Positions 34,076 through 42,625 of a DNA stretch of 64,000 bases are shown piece by piece. The DNA is taken from NCBI GenBank assembly GCA_028284325.1, contig JANQRX010000001.1, positions 310,001-374,000 of the forward strand, given 5' to 3'. The stretch's first letter is position 1. Each line of letters begins with the position of its first letter. The stretch comes from Bauldia sp. GTDB taxonomy: Bacteria > Pseudomonadota > Alphaproteobacteria > Rhizobiales > Kaistiaceae. The notes below the pieces were generated by a model. The model saw nothing but the letters and a program-made list of their open reading frames with translations, did no database searches and was not told where the DNA came from. The position numbers and the translations under genes were made by a program.

Positions 34076-34783
34076 ATGCCGCGCTACGCTGTCTTTCTGA
34101 CCTCGCTTCCCGGCGACCGCCTGACCAGGGCGGCTGCGTCGTGGCTCGGTCGCGACGCCTTTTCCGGCGCTGCCGTCCCACCGGCGGCCGATCTCGGTCT
34201 GGAGCCCGCCGAGATCGCCGCGCTCACCCACACGGCGCGGCTCTACGGCTTCCATGGCACGCTGAAGGCGCCGTTCCATCTCGCCGAGGGGGTCAGTGAA
34301 GACGATTTCGTGGCCGCGTTCGAGGCGTTCTGCGCCACTGCACCCCGCCTCGCGTTTCCACCGCTGGCGCTCGGCTCGATGTCGGAGTTCCTGGCCCTGC
34401 TCCCGACCGGCCCGGTTCCCGAACTGAACGCCCTCGCTGACACGGTCGTCGAGCACTTCGACCGGTTCCGCCGGCCGCCGTCCCATGCCGAGATCGAGCG
34501 ACGCAACGTTCCCTCGCTCAGCGACGCCGAGCGTCGTAATCTGTGGGATTGGGGGTATCCTTACGTGAAGGACCAGTTCCGCTATCACATGACGTTGACG
34601 CGCCGCGTTCACGAGGGCGAGGCGGAGGCCGTGCGCCGGGCGCTCGATGCCTGCTTCCCGCCCGACATCATCGCCGACGCGTGCGCCGCGCTGGCGGTGT
34701 TCAGGCAGCAGGAGCCGGAGGGGCCGTTTGTCGTCCGTGCGTGGCACCCCATCGACGCCCGCCAGACCCTCCAGATGGCGTAA
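34076..34783 (+). CDS. DUF1045 / 2H-phosphoesterase-like protein linked to phosphonate genes
   Basis: The 235-residue protein has two H-x-T motifs, HGTLKAPF (about residue 60) and HMTLTRRV (about 170), the catalytic pairs of the 2H phosphoesterase superfamily. RYAVFLTSLPGDRLTRAAASWLGRD is the typical DUF1045 start. This family accompanies phnM in many proteobacteria, and a role on a cyclic ribose phosphate produced in C-P lyase metabolism is likely but inferred. phnM starts six bases downstream and phnN overlaps phnM. Confidence 0.85.
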   Translation: MPRYAVFLTSLPGDRLTRAAASWLGRDAFSGAAVPPAADLGLEPAEIAALTHTARLYGFHGTLKAPFHLAEGVSEDDFVAAFEAFCATAPRLAFPPLALGSMSEFLALLPTGPVPELNALADTVVEHFDRFRRPPSHAEIERRNVPSLSDAERRNLWDWGYPYVKDQFRYHMTLTRRVHEGEAEAVRRALDACFPPDIIADACAALAVFRQQEPEGPFVVRAWHPIDARQTLQMA

Positions 34784-34789
34784 CGCAGC

Positions 34790-35932
34790 ATGACCGCCGA
34801 TATCGTCCTTTCCAACGCCCGCATCGTCCTCGACCGTGAGGTGGTCCACGGCTCGCTGTCCGTGGTGGACGGTCGCATCGCCGCCGTCGATCCCGGTCCG
34901 TCCGCGCGCGGTGAAGACCTCGACGGGGACTATGTCATCCCCGGCCTGGTCGAACTGCACACCGATCATCTGGAAGGCCACTACGCGCCGCGCCCGGGCG
35001 TGCGCTGGAACCCCATCGCCGCGGTGCTGGCCCACGACGCCCAGATCACCGCGTCGGGCATCACCACCGTGTTTGACGCGCTTCGGGTCGGCACCGACGA
35101 CGATGACGGCGACATGACCGAAGCGGACATGCAGACGCTGGCCGATGCGATCGACGACAGCGTCGCCAACGACCGTGTCCGCGCCGATCATCTGCTCCAC
35201 GTCCGCTGCGAGGTCTCCGCGGCCAATTGCCTGGAATCGTTTGAGAAATTTCGCTCCCACCACCGGCTGAGACTGGCTTCGCTGATGGACCACGCGCCGG
35301 GGCAACGGCAGTTCGCGAAGATCGAGGCTTACGCGGCCTACTATCAGGGCAAGCTCAAGATGAGCGACGAGGCCTTCGCCCGGTTCTGCGAGGAACGCCT
35401 GACCGCCTCGGAGACCTATGCCGCGCCGAACCGCACCGCGATTGCCGGCATCTGCCGCGACCAGGGGATCATCCTCGCCAGCCACGACGACGCGACCATC
35501 GCCCACGTCGACGAATCGATCGAACAGGGCGCGCGCGTGGCCGAATTCCCGACCACGCTCGAGGCCGCCCGCGCCGCCCATGAGGCGGGGCTTGCCGTGA
35601 TGATGGGCGCGCCCAATCTGGTGCGTGGCGGTTCGCACTCCGGCAACGTCTCCGCCCGCGATCTGGTCGATCGCCATCACCTCGACATCCTGTCGTCGGA
35701 CTACATTCCCTTCAGCCTGATCCAGTCGGCGTTCCATCTCGGCGAAAGCGAAGCCGACGTTTCGCTTCCGGAGGCCATCGCCATGGTCGCGCGCAATCCC
35801 GCGCGCTCCGTCGGCCTCGACGACCGCGGCGACATCGCGCCGGGGCAGCGCGCCGATCTGGTGCGGGTCCGTGTCGACCACGCGCTCCCCATCGTTCGTG
35901 CGGTATGGCGGCAGGGTGAGCGCGTCGGGTGA
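34790..35932 (+). CDS. phnM: Alpha-D-ribose 1-methylphosphonate 5-triphosphate diphosphatase
   Basis: PhnM removes pyrophosphate from the triphosphate made by PhnGHIL to give the C-P lyase substrate. The 380-residue amidohydrolase-fold protein has VIPGLVELHTDHLEGHYAPRPGVRW with the metal-binding histidines and ITASGITTVFDALRVG. MDHAPGQRQF, ILASHDDATIAHV, MGAPNLVRGGSHSGNVSA and DYIPFSL follow, all PhnM hallmarks. The genes for the C-P lyase core (phnG to phnL) are not in the window. Confidence 0.95.
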   Translation: MTADIVLSNARIVLDREVVHGSLSVVDGRIAAVDPGPSARGEDLDGDYVIPGLVELHTDHLEGHYAPRPGVRWNPIAAVLAHDAQITASGITTVFDALRVGTDDDDGDMTEADMQTLADAIDDSVANDRVRADHLLHVRCEVSAANCLESFEKFRSHHRLRLASLMDHAPGQRQFAKIEAYAAYYQGKLKMSDEAFARFCEERLTASETYAAPNRTAIAGICRDQGIILASHDDATIAHVDESIEQGARVAEFPTTLEAARAAHEAGLAVMMGAPNLVRGGSHSGNVSARDLVDRHHLDILSSDYIPFSLIQSAFHLGESEADVSLPEAIAMVARNPARSVGLDDRGDIAPGQRADLVRVRVDHALPIVRAVWRQGERVG

Positions 35933-36584
35933 GCCCGCCGCACCTGCGACCGGGGTCGCGCGGGCGGTCGCGCGCCTGACGCCCGGCCTCGGCGCTCTCG
36001 TCCTCGTCGTGGGACCCAGCGGTTCCGGCAAGGATACGCTGATCCGCTGGGTTCGGGACAACACCGGCGACCGTCGCCTGGTGTTCGTGCGCCGCACCGT
36101 AACGCGCGCCGCCGACAGGGCGTCCGAAGACCACCACTCGTTGCCGCCGGCCGCCTTTGCCGAGGCGGAATCGCAAGGTGCGTTCGCCGTGGCCTGGGAC
36201 GCCCACGGCCTCCGCTACGGTTTGCCGGCGTCGTTGTGCGACGACCTCGATGCCGGCCGCATCGCGATCGCGAACGGTTCGCGTCAGGCCCTGCCGGTGC
36301 TTCGTCGCGCCTTCGGCAATCTGGTGGTCGTTCATCTGGAGGTCGCCGCCGACATCCTCGCCCGCCGTCTTGCCGGGCGTGGCCGCGAAGCCCCGGAGCG
36401 CATCGCAGCCCGACTGGAACGCGGCGCGGCGCCGGTCGATGCCGGCGATGATGTTGTCCGTGTCGACAATTCGCGGGCGATCGAGGCGGCCGGCGGTGCG
36501 GTTCTGGCGCTTGTCGACGCGGCCGCCGCGCAAATCGGCCTCTCCGATCCCGAAGTGCAGGGCGGGCGTCCACGAGTCTTCTAA
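35916..36584 (+). CDS. phnN: Ribose 1,5-bisphosphate phosphokinase
   Basis: PhnN phosphorylates ribose 1,5-bisphosphate to PRPP, recycling the sugar left after C-P bond cleavage. GTG at 35916 gives 222 residues and overlaps phnM by 17 bases. ALVLVVGPSGSGKDTLIRWV is the P-loop. RRTVTRAADRASEDHHSL is the conserved R-x-x-T-R segment, and GLRYGLPASL and RRLAGRGREAPERIAARL are further guanylate-kinase-like features. Confidence 0.93.
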   Translation: MSASGEPAAPATGVARAVARLTPGLGALVLVVGPSGSGKDTLIRWVRDNTGDRRLVFVRRTVTRAADRASEDHHSLPPAAFAEAESQGAFAVAWDAHGLRYGLPASLCDDLDAGRIAIANGSRQALPVLRRAFGNLVVVHLEVAADILARRLAGRGREAPERIAARLERGAAPVDAGDDVVRVDNSRAIEAAGGAVLALVDAAAAQIGLSDPEVQGGRPRVF

Positions 36585-36602
36585 CCGGCAGGCACGAATA
36601 CC

Positions 36603-36630
36603 TTGCTTGCCAAGCCCCGGTGCTTATAAC
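36603..36630 (+). promoter_or_regulatory. Probable promoter of the PqqD-HprK operon
   Basis: TTGCTT (36603-36608) and TATAAC (36625-36630) are 16 bases apart, in an AT-richer stretch 40 bases upstream of the first ATG. AGGGGGAG just before the ATG is the ribosome binding site. Confidence 0.6.
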
Positions 36631-36669
36631 CAACCGGTCGGCAATCAAGAAAAAGTCGCAGGGGGAGCG

Positions 36670-37182
36670 ATGCCGGACCACCTCGTACCGGCCGGGGGCG
36701 AATTACAGGTCGAGAGCGTTTATCGTACCGACGCGGAGGGTGTCCTCGCCGAGGAGTTCGGCGACGAGATCGTCGCGGTCAACATGACCTCGGGCAGGTA
36801 CTTCAGCCTCCGCGGTCTCGGTCGCGCCATCTGGCTGGACCTTGGCGCCGGCCATCCTCCGAGCCGCATCCTTGGGGCCTTCGCGGGCTCCAACAGCGGT
36901 TCGCCCTCCGAAGGCGACGTGGAAGCCTACATCGCCAAACTGGCGACCGAGGGGCTGATCGAACCGCGACCACCGTGCGTTGTCGACGGCGACGACTTGG
37001 CGGTGGTGGCGTCGCTGCAGGCCGGCGACGAGCTCGGCGAGCTCGAAATGTACGACGATATGGCCGACCTCCTCCTGGCCGACCCCATTCACGAGGTCGA
37101 CGAAAAGACGGGCTGGCCGGCGCCGCGTCCCGAGAGCGGCGGCTCCGAAATCAGCGGCCCGGAAAACAGCGACAAGGCGTGA
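36670..37182 (+). CDS. PqqD-like protein (HprK-related system) with acidic C-terminal tail
   Basis: The 170-residue protein has a PqqD-type fold at about 12-100: a strand with VYRTDAEGVLAEEFGDEIVAVNMTSGRYFSL, then LGRAIWLDLGAG and DVEAYIAKLATEGLIEP. PqqD domains bind the leader of modified peptides. After a linker the acidic tail (about 107-170) contains DDMADLLLADPIHEVDEKTGW, followed by a Pro/Ser-rich end. This tail resembles small peptides of modification systems and might itself be the substrate; that is a hypothesis. The gene is first in a five-gene operon: its stop overlaps the kinase start (GTGA). Confidence 0.78.
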   Translation: MPDHLVPAGGELQVESVYRTDAEGVLAEEFGDEIVAVNMTSGRYFSLRGLGRAIWLDLGAGHPPSRILGAFAGSNSGSPSEGDVEAYIAKLATEGLIEPRPPCVVDGDDLAVVASLQAGDELGELEMYDDMADLLLADPIHEVDEKTGWPAPRPESGGSEISGPENSDKA

Positions 37183-38252
37183 CCGCGGCCACGGCCGGCA
37201 CGTTATCCGTCAACGCCGATGACCTTGTCGCCTTCGCGCAGGACGCGATGGCGCGCGCGAGGCGCGTTTCTTCCGAGAGGCTGACCGGGTTCTCCGTCGA
37301 CGTCGCCGGCATGCACGTCCGTGTCGGTGTCAGCGATGCCGGCCTTGCCACCCTCTATCGCGATCGGCTCGGGCGCGGCCCGATTGATGACGGCCGCAAC
37401 GAGCCGGATGTCCGGCTTCTCGCCTTGCGGGCGGCGGACCTCGGCCTCGCACCGCCGGTACTCAGCACCACCGGCAAGGATACCGGCTGGTTTCAGGCGG
37501 AGATGCGCCGTGCCGGGCTCCGCGGCCCGGTCCCGCATGATCTGCGCGTCTGGCGGCTGTTCGACCCGGACGCCCGTTTCGGTCTCCAGCTTCTCGGCGA
37601 CACGGCCGACCTGCCGCCCTGGGATGCCGGCTCGCCGCTCCTGCACCTGATCCGCTATGCGCTCGGCGAGCGCGACCTGCGCGTCTGCCACGCCGCGACC
37701 GTGGCCGACAGGGGGCGGGGGATCGTCATCTTCGGCGACGGCGGCGCCGGCAAGTCCGCCACCACGCTCACCGGTATCTGCGCCGGCCTGTCGACGGTGG
37801 GCGATGATTACATCGCCGTCAGGGCGGGTGAGCCGTTCGTCGCCCGGCCGCTCTATCGCGTCATCAAGCAGGCGCCGGCGTTTCTCCGGCGGCTGGGCGA
37901 TCGCGCCGCAACGGCCGCCGAACGGGGGCGGGTCAACTGGCAGGGCAAGATCGAACTCGACCCGTGTGACCTGCGCGCCGACTGCCTGATCGAGGAGATG
38001 TCGATCGATGCCGTCGCCGTGCCCCGCATCGAGCCGGCGCGACGAAGGCCCGACGCCGTACCGATCTCGCCGGCCGTGGCGCTGCGGGCGGCGATGCGGA
38101 CCAACCTCTACCAGCACCACGCCGAGCCGGACGACGGGCTGGCGTTCTTTTCCCGCTTGACCCGCGTGCCCTGTTTCCGGCTTGACCTCGGCACCGATCT
38201 CACCGCCAATGCGGACCTCCTCACCAGCCTCGTTCGTGGAGACCATCCTTGA
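37179..38252 (+). CDS. HprK-related kinase
   Basis: The 357-residue protein resembles the HprK-related kinase A group. It has an N-terminal alpha/beta domain (to about 150), then HAATVADRGRGIVIFGDGGAGKSATTL with the Walker A loop at 186-193, and VGDDYIAV as the Walker B-like aspartate pair. In classical HPr kinases this fold phosphorylates a serine of HPr. In this group the substrate is unknown, and genes always sit with a PqqD-like protein. The start is GTG overlapping the PqqD stop, and the stop overlaps the next start (TTGA). Chain modification of a peptide or protein is the best guess from context. Confidence 0.8.
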   Translation: MTAATAGTLSVNADDLVAFAQDAMARARRVSSERLTGFSVDVAGMHVRVGVSDAGLATLYRDRLGRGPIDDGRNEPDVRLLALRAADLGLAPPVLSTTGKDTGWFQAEMRRAGLRGPVPHDLRVWRLFDPDARFGLQLLGDTADLPPWDAGSPLLHLIRYALGERDLRVCHAATVADRGRGIVIFGDGGAGKSATTLTGICAGLSTVGDDYIAVRAGEPFVARPLYRVIKQAPAFLRRLGDRAATAAERGRVNWQGKIELDPCDLRADCLIEEMSIDAVAVPRIEPARRRPDAVPISPAVALRAAMRTNLYQHHAEPDDGLAFFSRLTRVPCFRLDLGTDLTANADLLTSLVRGDHP

Positions 38253-38980
38253 GCCTGATCAGCGTGATCATGCCGATCTACAACGGCGAGCGCTTCGTTG
38301 CCGAAGCCCTTGAGTCGGTCCAGCGCCAGGAGGTTGCCGATCTGGAGATCATCGTGGTCGACGACGGGTCCACCGACGGCTCGGCCGCGTACGTCGAGGC
38401 GCTGGCTGCCGTTGACGGGCGCATTCGCCTTCTAAGGGGCGCACGTTCCGGCGTCGCGGCCGCCCGCAACAGGGGGCTGCGGGCCGCGCGGGGTGACCTG
38501 ATCGCCTTCATCGACTGCGACGACGTCATGCCCGAGGGGCGTCTGGCGCGGAACCTGAAGCTCTTCGCGTCGGATCCGACGGTGGACGTGATCCTCGGCG
38601 ACATCGTCTACTTCAGCGAGCTCGGTGCCGACGGGAAACCGGCCGGGGGGACGCCGTACATTCGTCTCCAGACCGTGAATCTGCCGGCGCATGTCTTTCG
38701 CCGCGCCGCTTTCGAGCGCGTCGGTCTGTTCGACGAGAGCTTCGAGCAGGCGGAAGACGGCGATCTCATCCTGCGCATGCGCGAAGCCGGCGTGAAGCTG
38801 GTGAACGACGGTGAGGTCGCCCTCTATTACCGCCGCCACCCCGACAACATGACCAACGATACCGGGACGGCAAAACGGGCGATGGTGCAGATGGTGCACG
38901 CGTCGCTCAAGCGCCGCCGGGCCGCCGGCGCCGTCAGCGACGTGCCGAAAATCGTGCGCGTGGGCGAGGAGGCCCGATGA
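38249..38980 (+). CDS. Glycosyltransferase family 2 (first of a pair)
   Basis: The 243-residue GT-A enzyme begins SLISVIMPIYNGERFVAEAL. It has VVDDGSTDGSAAYV, SGVAAARNRGLRAARGDLIAF and the metal-binding IDCDDVM, where D-C-D replaces the usual D-x-D. The end carries an ED motif, FEQAEDGDLILRM, of the catalytic base. The start codon is TTG at 38249, overlapping the kinase stop by four bases (TTGA). Sugar donor and acceptor are unknown. It is the third gene of the PqqD-HprK operon. Confidence 0.87.
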   Translation: MSLISVIMPIYNGERFVAEALESVQRQEVADLEIIVVDDGSTDGSAAYVEALAAVDGRIRLLRGARSGVAAARNRGLRAARGDLIAFIDCDDVMPEGRLARNLKLFASDPTVDVILGDIVYFSELGADGKPAGGTPYIRLQTVNLPAHVFRRAAFERVGLFDESFEQAEDGDLILRMREAGVKLVNDGEVALYYRRHPDNMTNDTGTAKRAMVQMVHASLKRRRAAGAVSDVPKIVRVGEEAR

Positions 38981-39648
38981 CGTCGGCCTACACGGTGGTC
39001 ATGCCGGCGTTCAACGCGGAACGCTGGCTGCGCGAAGCGCTGGACTCGGTCCTGACGCAATCATGTCCGCCATCGTCGATCATCGTCGTCGATGACGGCT
39101 CGACCGATTCCACGGCCGCGCTCGCGGCCGGTATCGATGCGCGCATTCGCGTCATCCGACAGGACAATCAGGGTTGCGGACCGGCCACCAGCCGCGGTCT
39201 CGAGGAGGTGACCACGGAGATCGTGGCCTTCCTTGACGCCGACGACACGTGGCTTCCCGGCAAGGCGGCGGCGCAGTTGGACAGGCTTGGGAGGAACGCA
39301 GGTCTGGACGGCGTCTTTGCGCACGGCCGCCTGGTCCCGGATGCCGATCTGCCGTCGGACCGGGAAATCGTGCGCCCCATATGGGGCCGCTCCACCCTGA
39401 TGGTACGGACGGCGCGGGTCCGGGAGGTCGGCGCGATCGTCGACCCCGAGGGCGGCCACGGCGATATGGTGGACTGGATCGCGCGCGCTCGCGACCTCGG
39501 CCTGCGGTTCGAGATGCTGGGCGAGGTGTTCGCGATCCGTCGCCTGCACACGCAAAGCCTGACCTTCGGCAAGAGCTCGAAGGATCGCGGCTACCTGGTG
39601 GCGGCCAAGGCCGCGCTTGACCGACGGCGGCAATCGATCGGCCAATGA
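38977..39648 (+). CDS. Glycosyltransferase family 2 (second of a pair)
   Basis: The 223-residue GT-A enzyme has YTVVMPAFNAERWLREALDS, VVDDGSTDSTAALA, GCGPATSRGLEEVTTEIVAFL and DADDTW. The region GGHGDMVDWIARARDLGL holds the late aspartate. It overlaps both neighbours by four bases (ATGA each), so translation of the whole operon is coupled. It is shorter than many relatives, ending soon after the catalytic domain. Confidence 0.87.
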   Translation: MTSAYTVVMPAFNAERWLREALDSVLTQSCPPSSIIVVDDGSTDSTAALAAGIDARIRVIRQDNQGCGPATSRGLEEVTTEIVAFLDADDTWLPGKAAAQLDRLGRNAGLDGVFAHGRLVPDADLPSDREIVRPIWGRSTLMVRTARVREVGAIVDPEGGHGDMVDWIARARDLGLRFEMLGEVFAIRRLHTQSLTFGKSSKDRGYLVAAKAALDRRRQSIGQ

Positions 39649-41054
39649 TACGACCGGCCCGGCCGCGGCCGAGCATCGACCTGCTCCTGAAGGCGGTGCT
39701 TCTTCCGCTCGATGAGGCCCGCAACGCGTGGCGGGCCTGGGTCGCGCTGCGCGATTTCGATGCCGTCACCGCCGACGAGGTCCGCCTGCTGGCCGTCCTG
39801 TCGGCCCGGCTCGGCGACATCGATCCGGACTCGCCGCTCCGGCCCCGGATCAGCGGCGTCGCGCGCGCCGACTGGACCCGCAGCCAGGTGACCCTTACGC
39901 GATCGCTCGACGCCGTCGACAGCCTCGAGCGGGCCGGGGTGCCGTTCATCGTCTTCAAGGGCGCCGCCCACTACGCCGAGGGGCTGGCGCGCCGGCGCGT
40001 CCTGTTCGATATCGACGTGCTGGTGCGCGAAACCGACCTGGCTGCGGCGATCGACGCCCTGTTCGCCGACGGGTGGAAGGGCGCCCGCGGCGAATCCCGG
40101 GCGTTCGTGCGGGCGGTAGCGAGCGCACGCATCAGCATCAACCTCGCCCGCCACCCCTTCGGCGACGTCGATCTCCACCGCAGCCTCTTCCACCGCAGCT
40201 TTCCCGATCGCGACGCCGACGCGGCCGTGTGGGCGACGGCACGCCGGGTCGTGCTCAGCGGACACCGGATCAGCGTGCCGGCGGATGAGGTCGCGACCCT
40301 CGTGTCTCTCGCCCACGGTGCGCACAGCAGCAGCGGCGACTGGGTGCTTGATCTTGCCGCGCGCCTTGGCGAGCGGCCGCCCGACTGGGACGCCTTTCTC
40401 GATCTCGCGGTGCGCTGGCGGTTGGCGGCGCCGGCTTGTGCCGGTCTCGCCTACCTCCGCCAGGACCTCGGGATCGACGTTCCGGGATCGGTGCTGACGG
40501 CGCTCGCAGCCGCGCCGGTCAGCTTCGCGGAGCGGGCGAGCCACTGGTCCCACGGACGGCAGGATCGCCGTCGCTGGTTCCTGGAGCAGCCCGTCGGTCA
40601 GGTTGCCGACAACGTGTTGCGCCGGCGCGGTTACCGGCTGGCGGCGTCCGACCGCACGCATCTGACGATCGCACGGCCGGGCTTCCGCGCCGCCCGTGCC
40701 GTCCGCAAGCTGCCAGCACGGGTCGATCCGGCTTGGGGGTGCCGCCATGCGCTGACTTGGGAGGAGACCGGCGGTCGTGACCTTGCCGCCGAGATCGAGG
40801 TCCGCCTGCCGGGCCCGGTCCGTCAGGTGCGCTTCGACGTCATGCACGGCGACGAACTGGTGGCCGGGCTGCAGATCCGCTTGCCGGCGGACTTCCGCGG
40901 TGGCGTCTGCCGTCGGGCCTTTCTGTTGGCGCTGCCCGATCAGGCCGCGGGCCAGCCGCTGACCGTGAGCCTGCACGAACGCCCGGATCATGGCGCCGCG
41001 GGACGGAGCGGGCCCGGCCCGGCGTTCCGCATCCTGCGTGCGGGGGCGTTCTAA
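39645..41054 (+). CDS. Nucleotidyltransferase-like protein of the PqqD-HprK system
   Basis: The 469-residue protein resembles the uncharacterised nucleotidyltransferase family (PF14907 type). FIVFKGAAHY (about 101-110), LFDIDVLVRETDLAAAI with D122-x-D124, and a following helical domain with VSLAHGAH are the core. The last 150 residues form a beta-rich extension of unknown family. The pair FKGA and D-x-D is the usual nucleotide and metal site. The start overlaps the GT stop (ATGA), and the end overlaps by four bases with the convergent YjeF-like gene. It may nucleotidylate the same target that the kinase phosphorylates. Confidence 0.75.
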   Translation: MIRPARPRPSIDLLLKAVLLPLDEARNAWRAWVALRDFDAVTADEVRLLAVLSARLGDIDPDSPLRPRISGVARADWTRSQVTLTRSLDAVDSLERAGVPFIVFKGAAHYAEGLARRRVLFDIDVLVRETDLAAAIDALFADGWKGARGESRAFVRAVASARISINLARHPFGDVDLHRSLFHRSFPDRDADAAVWATARRVVLSGHRISVPADEVATLVSLAHGAHSSSGDWVLDLAARLGERPPDWDAFLDLAVRWRLAAPACAGLAYLRQDLGIDVPGSVLTALAAAPVSFAERASHWSHGRQDRRRWFLEQPVGQVADNVLRRRGYRLAASDRTHLTIARPGFRAARAVRKLPARVDPAWGCRHALTWEETGGRDLAAEIEVRLPGPVRQVRFDVMHGDELVAGLQIRLPADFRGGVCRRAFLLALPDQAAGQPLTVSLHERPDHGAAGRSGPGPAFRILRAGAF

Positions 41055-41773
41055 ACCAGTCGGGTCAGGTCGGCCGGCGGGGCGAACGGCGCCGCTCCCA
41101 CGCGCGCGAACACGCTGGCCGGCACCGAGATGTCGGCGAGATAGAGCGGCATGTCCGCATAGGCTTCCGGCAGGCCCCGCTTGAGGGCGGCGATGGTCAG
41201 GATGGCGTCCGGCCGCACCGAGACCTCGGCGACCGATCCGCGCGCCGCGTAGAAGCCGCTCGGGACGTCGAGCGAAATGCAGCGGGCGGTCCGGCGCCGG
41301 TTGATGAAGCCCACGGCCTCGGCAGCAACGCCCCGCAGCGCGCCGTTGAGCGCGTAACCGACCAGGCCGTCGAGCAGGACATCGAAGGCGTCGGGGTCGG
41401 CCGGGAGCTGGTCGAGGACGGGCACCGACAGCGCCTCGATTGTCGCCAGCTGGCGGGCGGGGACGCCGGAGAAGGCGGCCGGCGGCGCGCTCACGTAGAC
41501 GCTGACCGGGTAGCCCCAGCCGGCGAGGCGCCGGGCGGCGGTCAGCGCGCCGCCGCCGTTGCCGCCGCGGCCGGCCAGCGCCAGAAACCGGGTCGTCGGC
41601 GTCGCGCCGATCGCGGCCAGACGGGCGAGGCTGCGGCCGGCGTTTTCCATCATCTGGATCAGCCCGATCCCCAGATCCTCCTCCATGATCCGGTCGACCT
41701 CGACCATGGCCGCGCGATCGACCGAAGGCACGCTGGTCCTGGGCAGCGTGGACAGGTCAAAGGTCGTAGGCAC
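41051..41773 (-). CDS. NAD(P)H-hydrate epimerase-like protein (YjeF N-terminal domain)
   Basis: The 240-residue protein has the YjeF_N layout without the kinase domain. IGLIQMMENAGRSLARLA matches the conserved MMENAG helix, FLALAGRGGNGGGALTAARRL the nucleotide loop, and SLDVPSGFYA the late loop. In typical epimerases the loop reads GxGNNGGDGL. Here the aspartate after GG is glycine, so activity on damaged NAD(P)HX is likely but not certain. It is convergent with the nucleotidyltransferase gene and divergent from the first glycan gene. Confidence 0.75.
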   Translation of the reverse strand: MPTTFDLSTLPRTSVPSVDRAAMVEVDRIMEEDLGIGLIQMMENAGRSLARLAAIGATPTTRFLALAGRGGNGGGALTAARRLAGWGYPVSVYVSAPPAAFSGVPARQLATIEALSVPVLDQLPADPDAFDVLLDGLVGYALNGALRGVAAEAVGFINRRRTARCISLDVPSGFYAARGSVAEVSVRPDAILTIAALKRGLPEAYADMPLYLADISVPASVFARVGAAPFAPPADLTRLV

Positions 41774-41868
41774 GGCCGTTCCCCCGATTTCCCGGTAGCC
41801 TTGGGCGGCAACCTCCCGTAGACCACCTGTCGGAAAGACGGAAGCCGGACCGGGGCCGGAGGAGCAGG

Positions 41869-42612
41869 ATGCGGGTGAAGGTGCAGCGTCGAACCAGGCT
41901 GCGTGCCCTCGACGATTTTGTCCGCGACCAGATGTTTCCGGGCTTGTTCGCCCGGCTGGACTACCGGTACCGCGCCCACACCAAGCCGCCGCTCAACGGT
42001 CAGTCGGGCCGCAAGGCGATCATGTCCGCGATCGTCGACCGATGCGGTATCGAACAGTTCGTCGAGACCGGAACGTTTCGTGGCGCCACGACCGCCTGGT
42101 TCGCCGGGTACGGCCTGCCGGTGCACACCGTGGAGCTCAACCATCGTTTCGCGATCCTTGCGCGGCTGCGCTTCGGGGACAATCCGCTGGTGCGCACCGC
42201 GGAATCCGACTCCGCGACGTTCATGGAGGAGATTGCGGCCGATCCCGCGATCACGGCGCGCACGACCCTGTTCTACCTCGACGCCCACTGGGGCGAGATG
42301 TTGCCGCTCGCGGCCGAACTCACCACCCTCCATCGCGCCTTTCCGCGCGCCGTGGTCGTCATCGACGATTTTCGTGTCCCCCACGACGACGGCTACGCCT
42401 TCGACGATTATGGTCCGGGCAAGCGGCTCGACCTCGACTATCTGGCCGGGACGACCGTCCATGCATGGCCGGCGTTCTTTCCGGCGTTGCCGGGGCGGGA
42501 CGAGGACGGCGGCAAGCGCGGTTGCGTCGTGCTGGCGTCCGACGACGAGCTCGCGGGCCGGCTGGACTCGATTGCGCTCCTGCGTCGCTGGACCGCGGCG
42601 GCGGCGGCCTGA
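41869..42612 (+). CDS. Class I methyltransferase-like protein of the glycan cluster
   Basis: The 247-residue protein has FVETGTFRGATTAWFAGYG as a modified SAM motif I, VHTVELNHRFAILA as motif II, and TLFYLDAHWGEMLPLAAEL plus AVVVIDDFRVP further on. This pattern occurs in methyltransferases of polysaccharide and antibiotic clusters. The acidic DAHWG could bind metal. The N-terminal 40 residues are basic. It is the first gene of the glycan cluster on the plus strand. Confidence 0.6.
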   Translation: MRVKVQRRTRLRALDDFVRDQMFPGLFARLDYRYRAHTKPPLNGQSGRKAIMSAIVDRCGIEQFVETGTFRGATTAWFAGYGLPVHTVELNHRFAILARLRFGDNPLVRTAESDSATFMEEIAADPAITARTTLFYLDAHWGEMLPLAAELTTLHRAFPRAVVVIDDFRVPHDDGYAFDDYGPGKRLDLDYLAGTTVHAWPAFFPALPGRDEDGGKRGCVVLASDDELAGRLDSIALLRRWTAAAAA

Positions 42613-42625
42613 GCTACCTTGAGCC

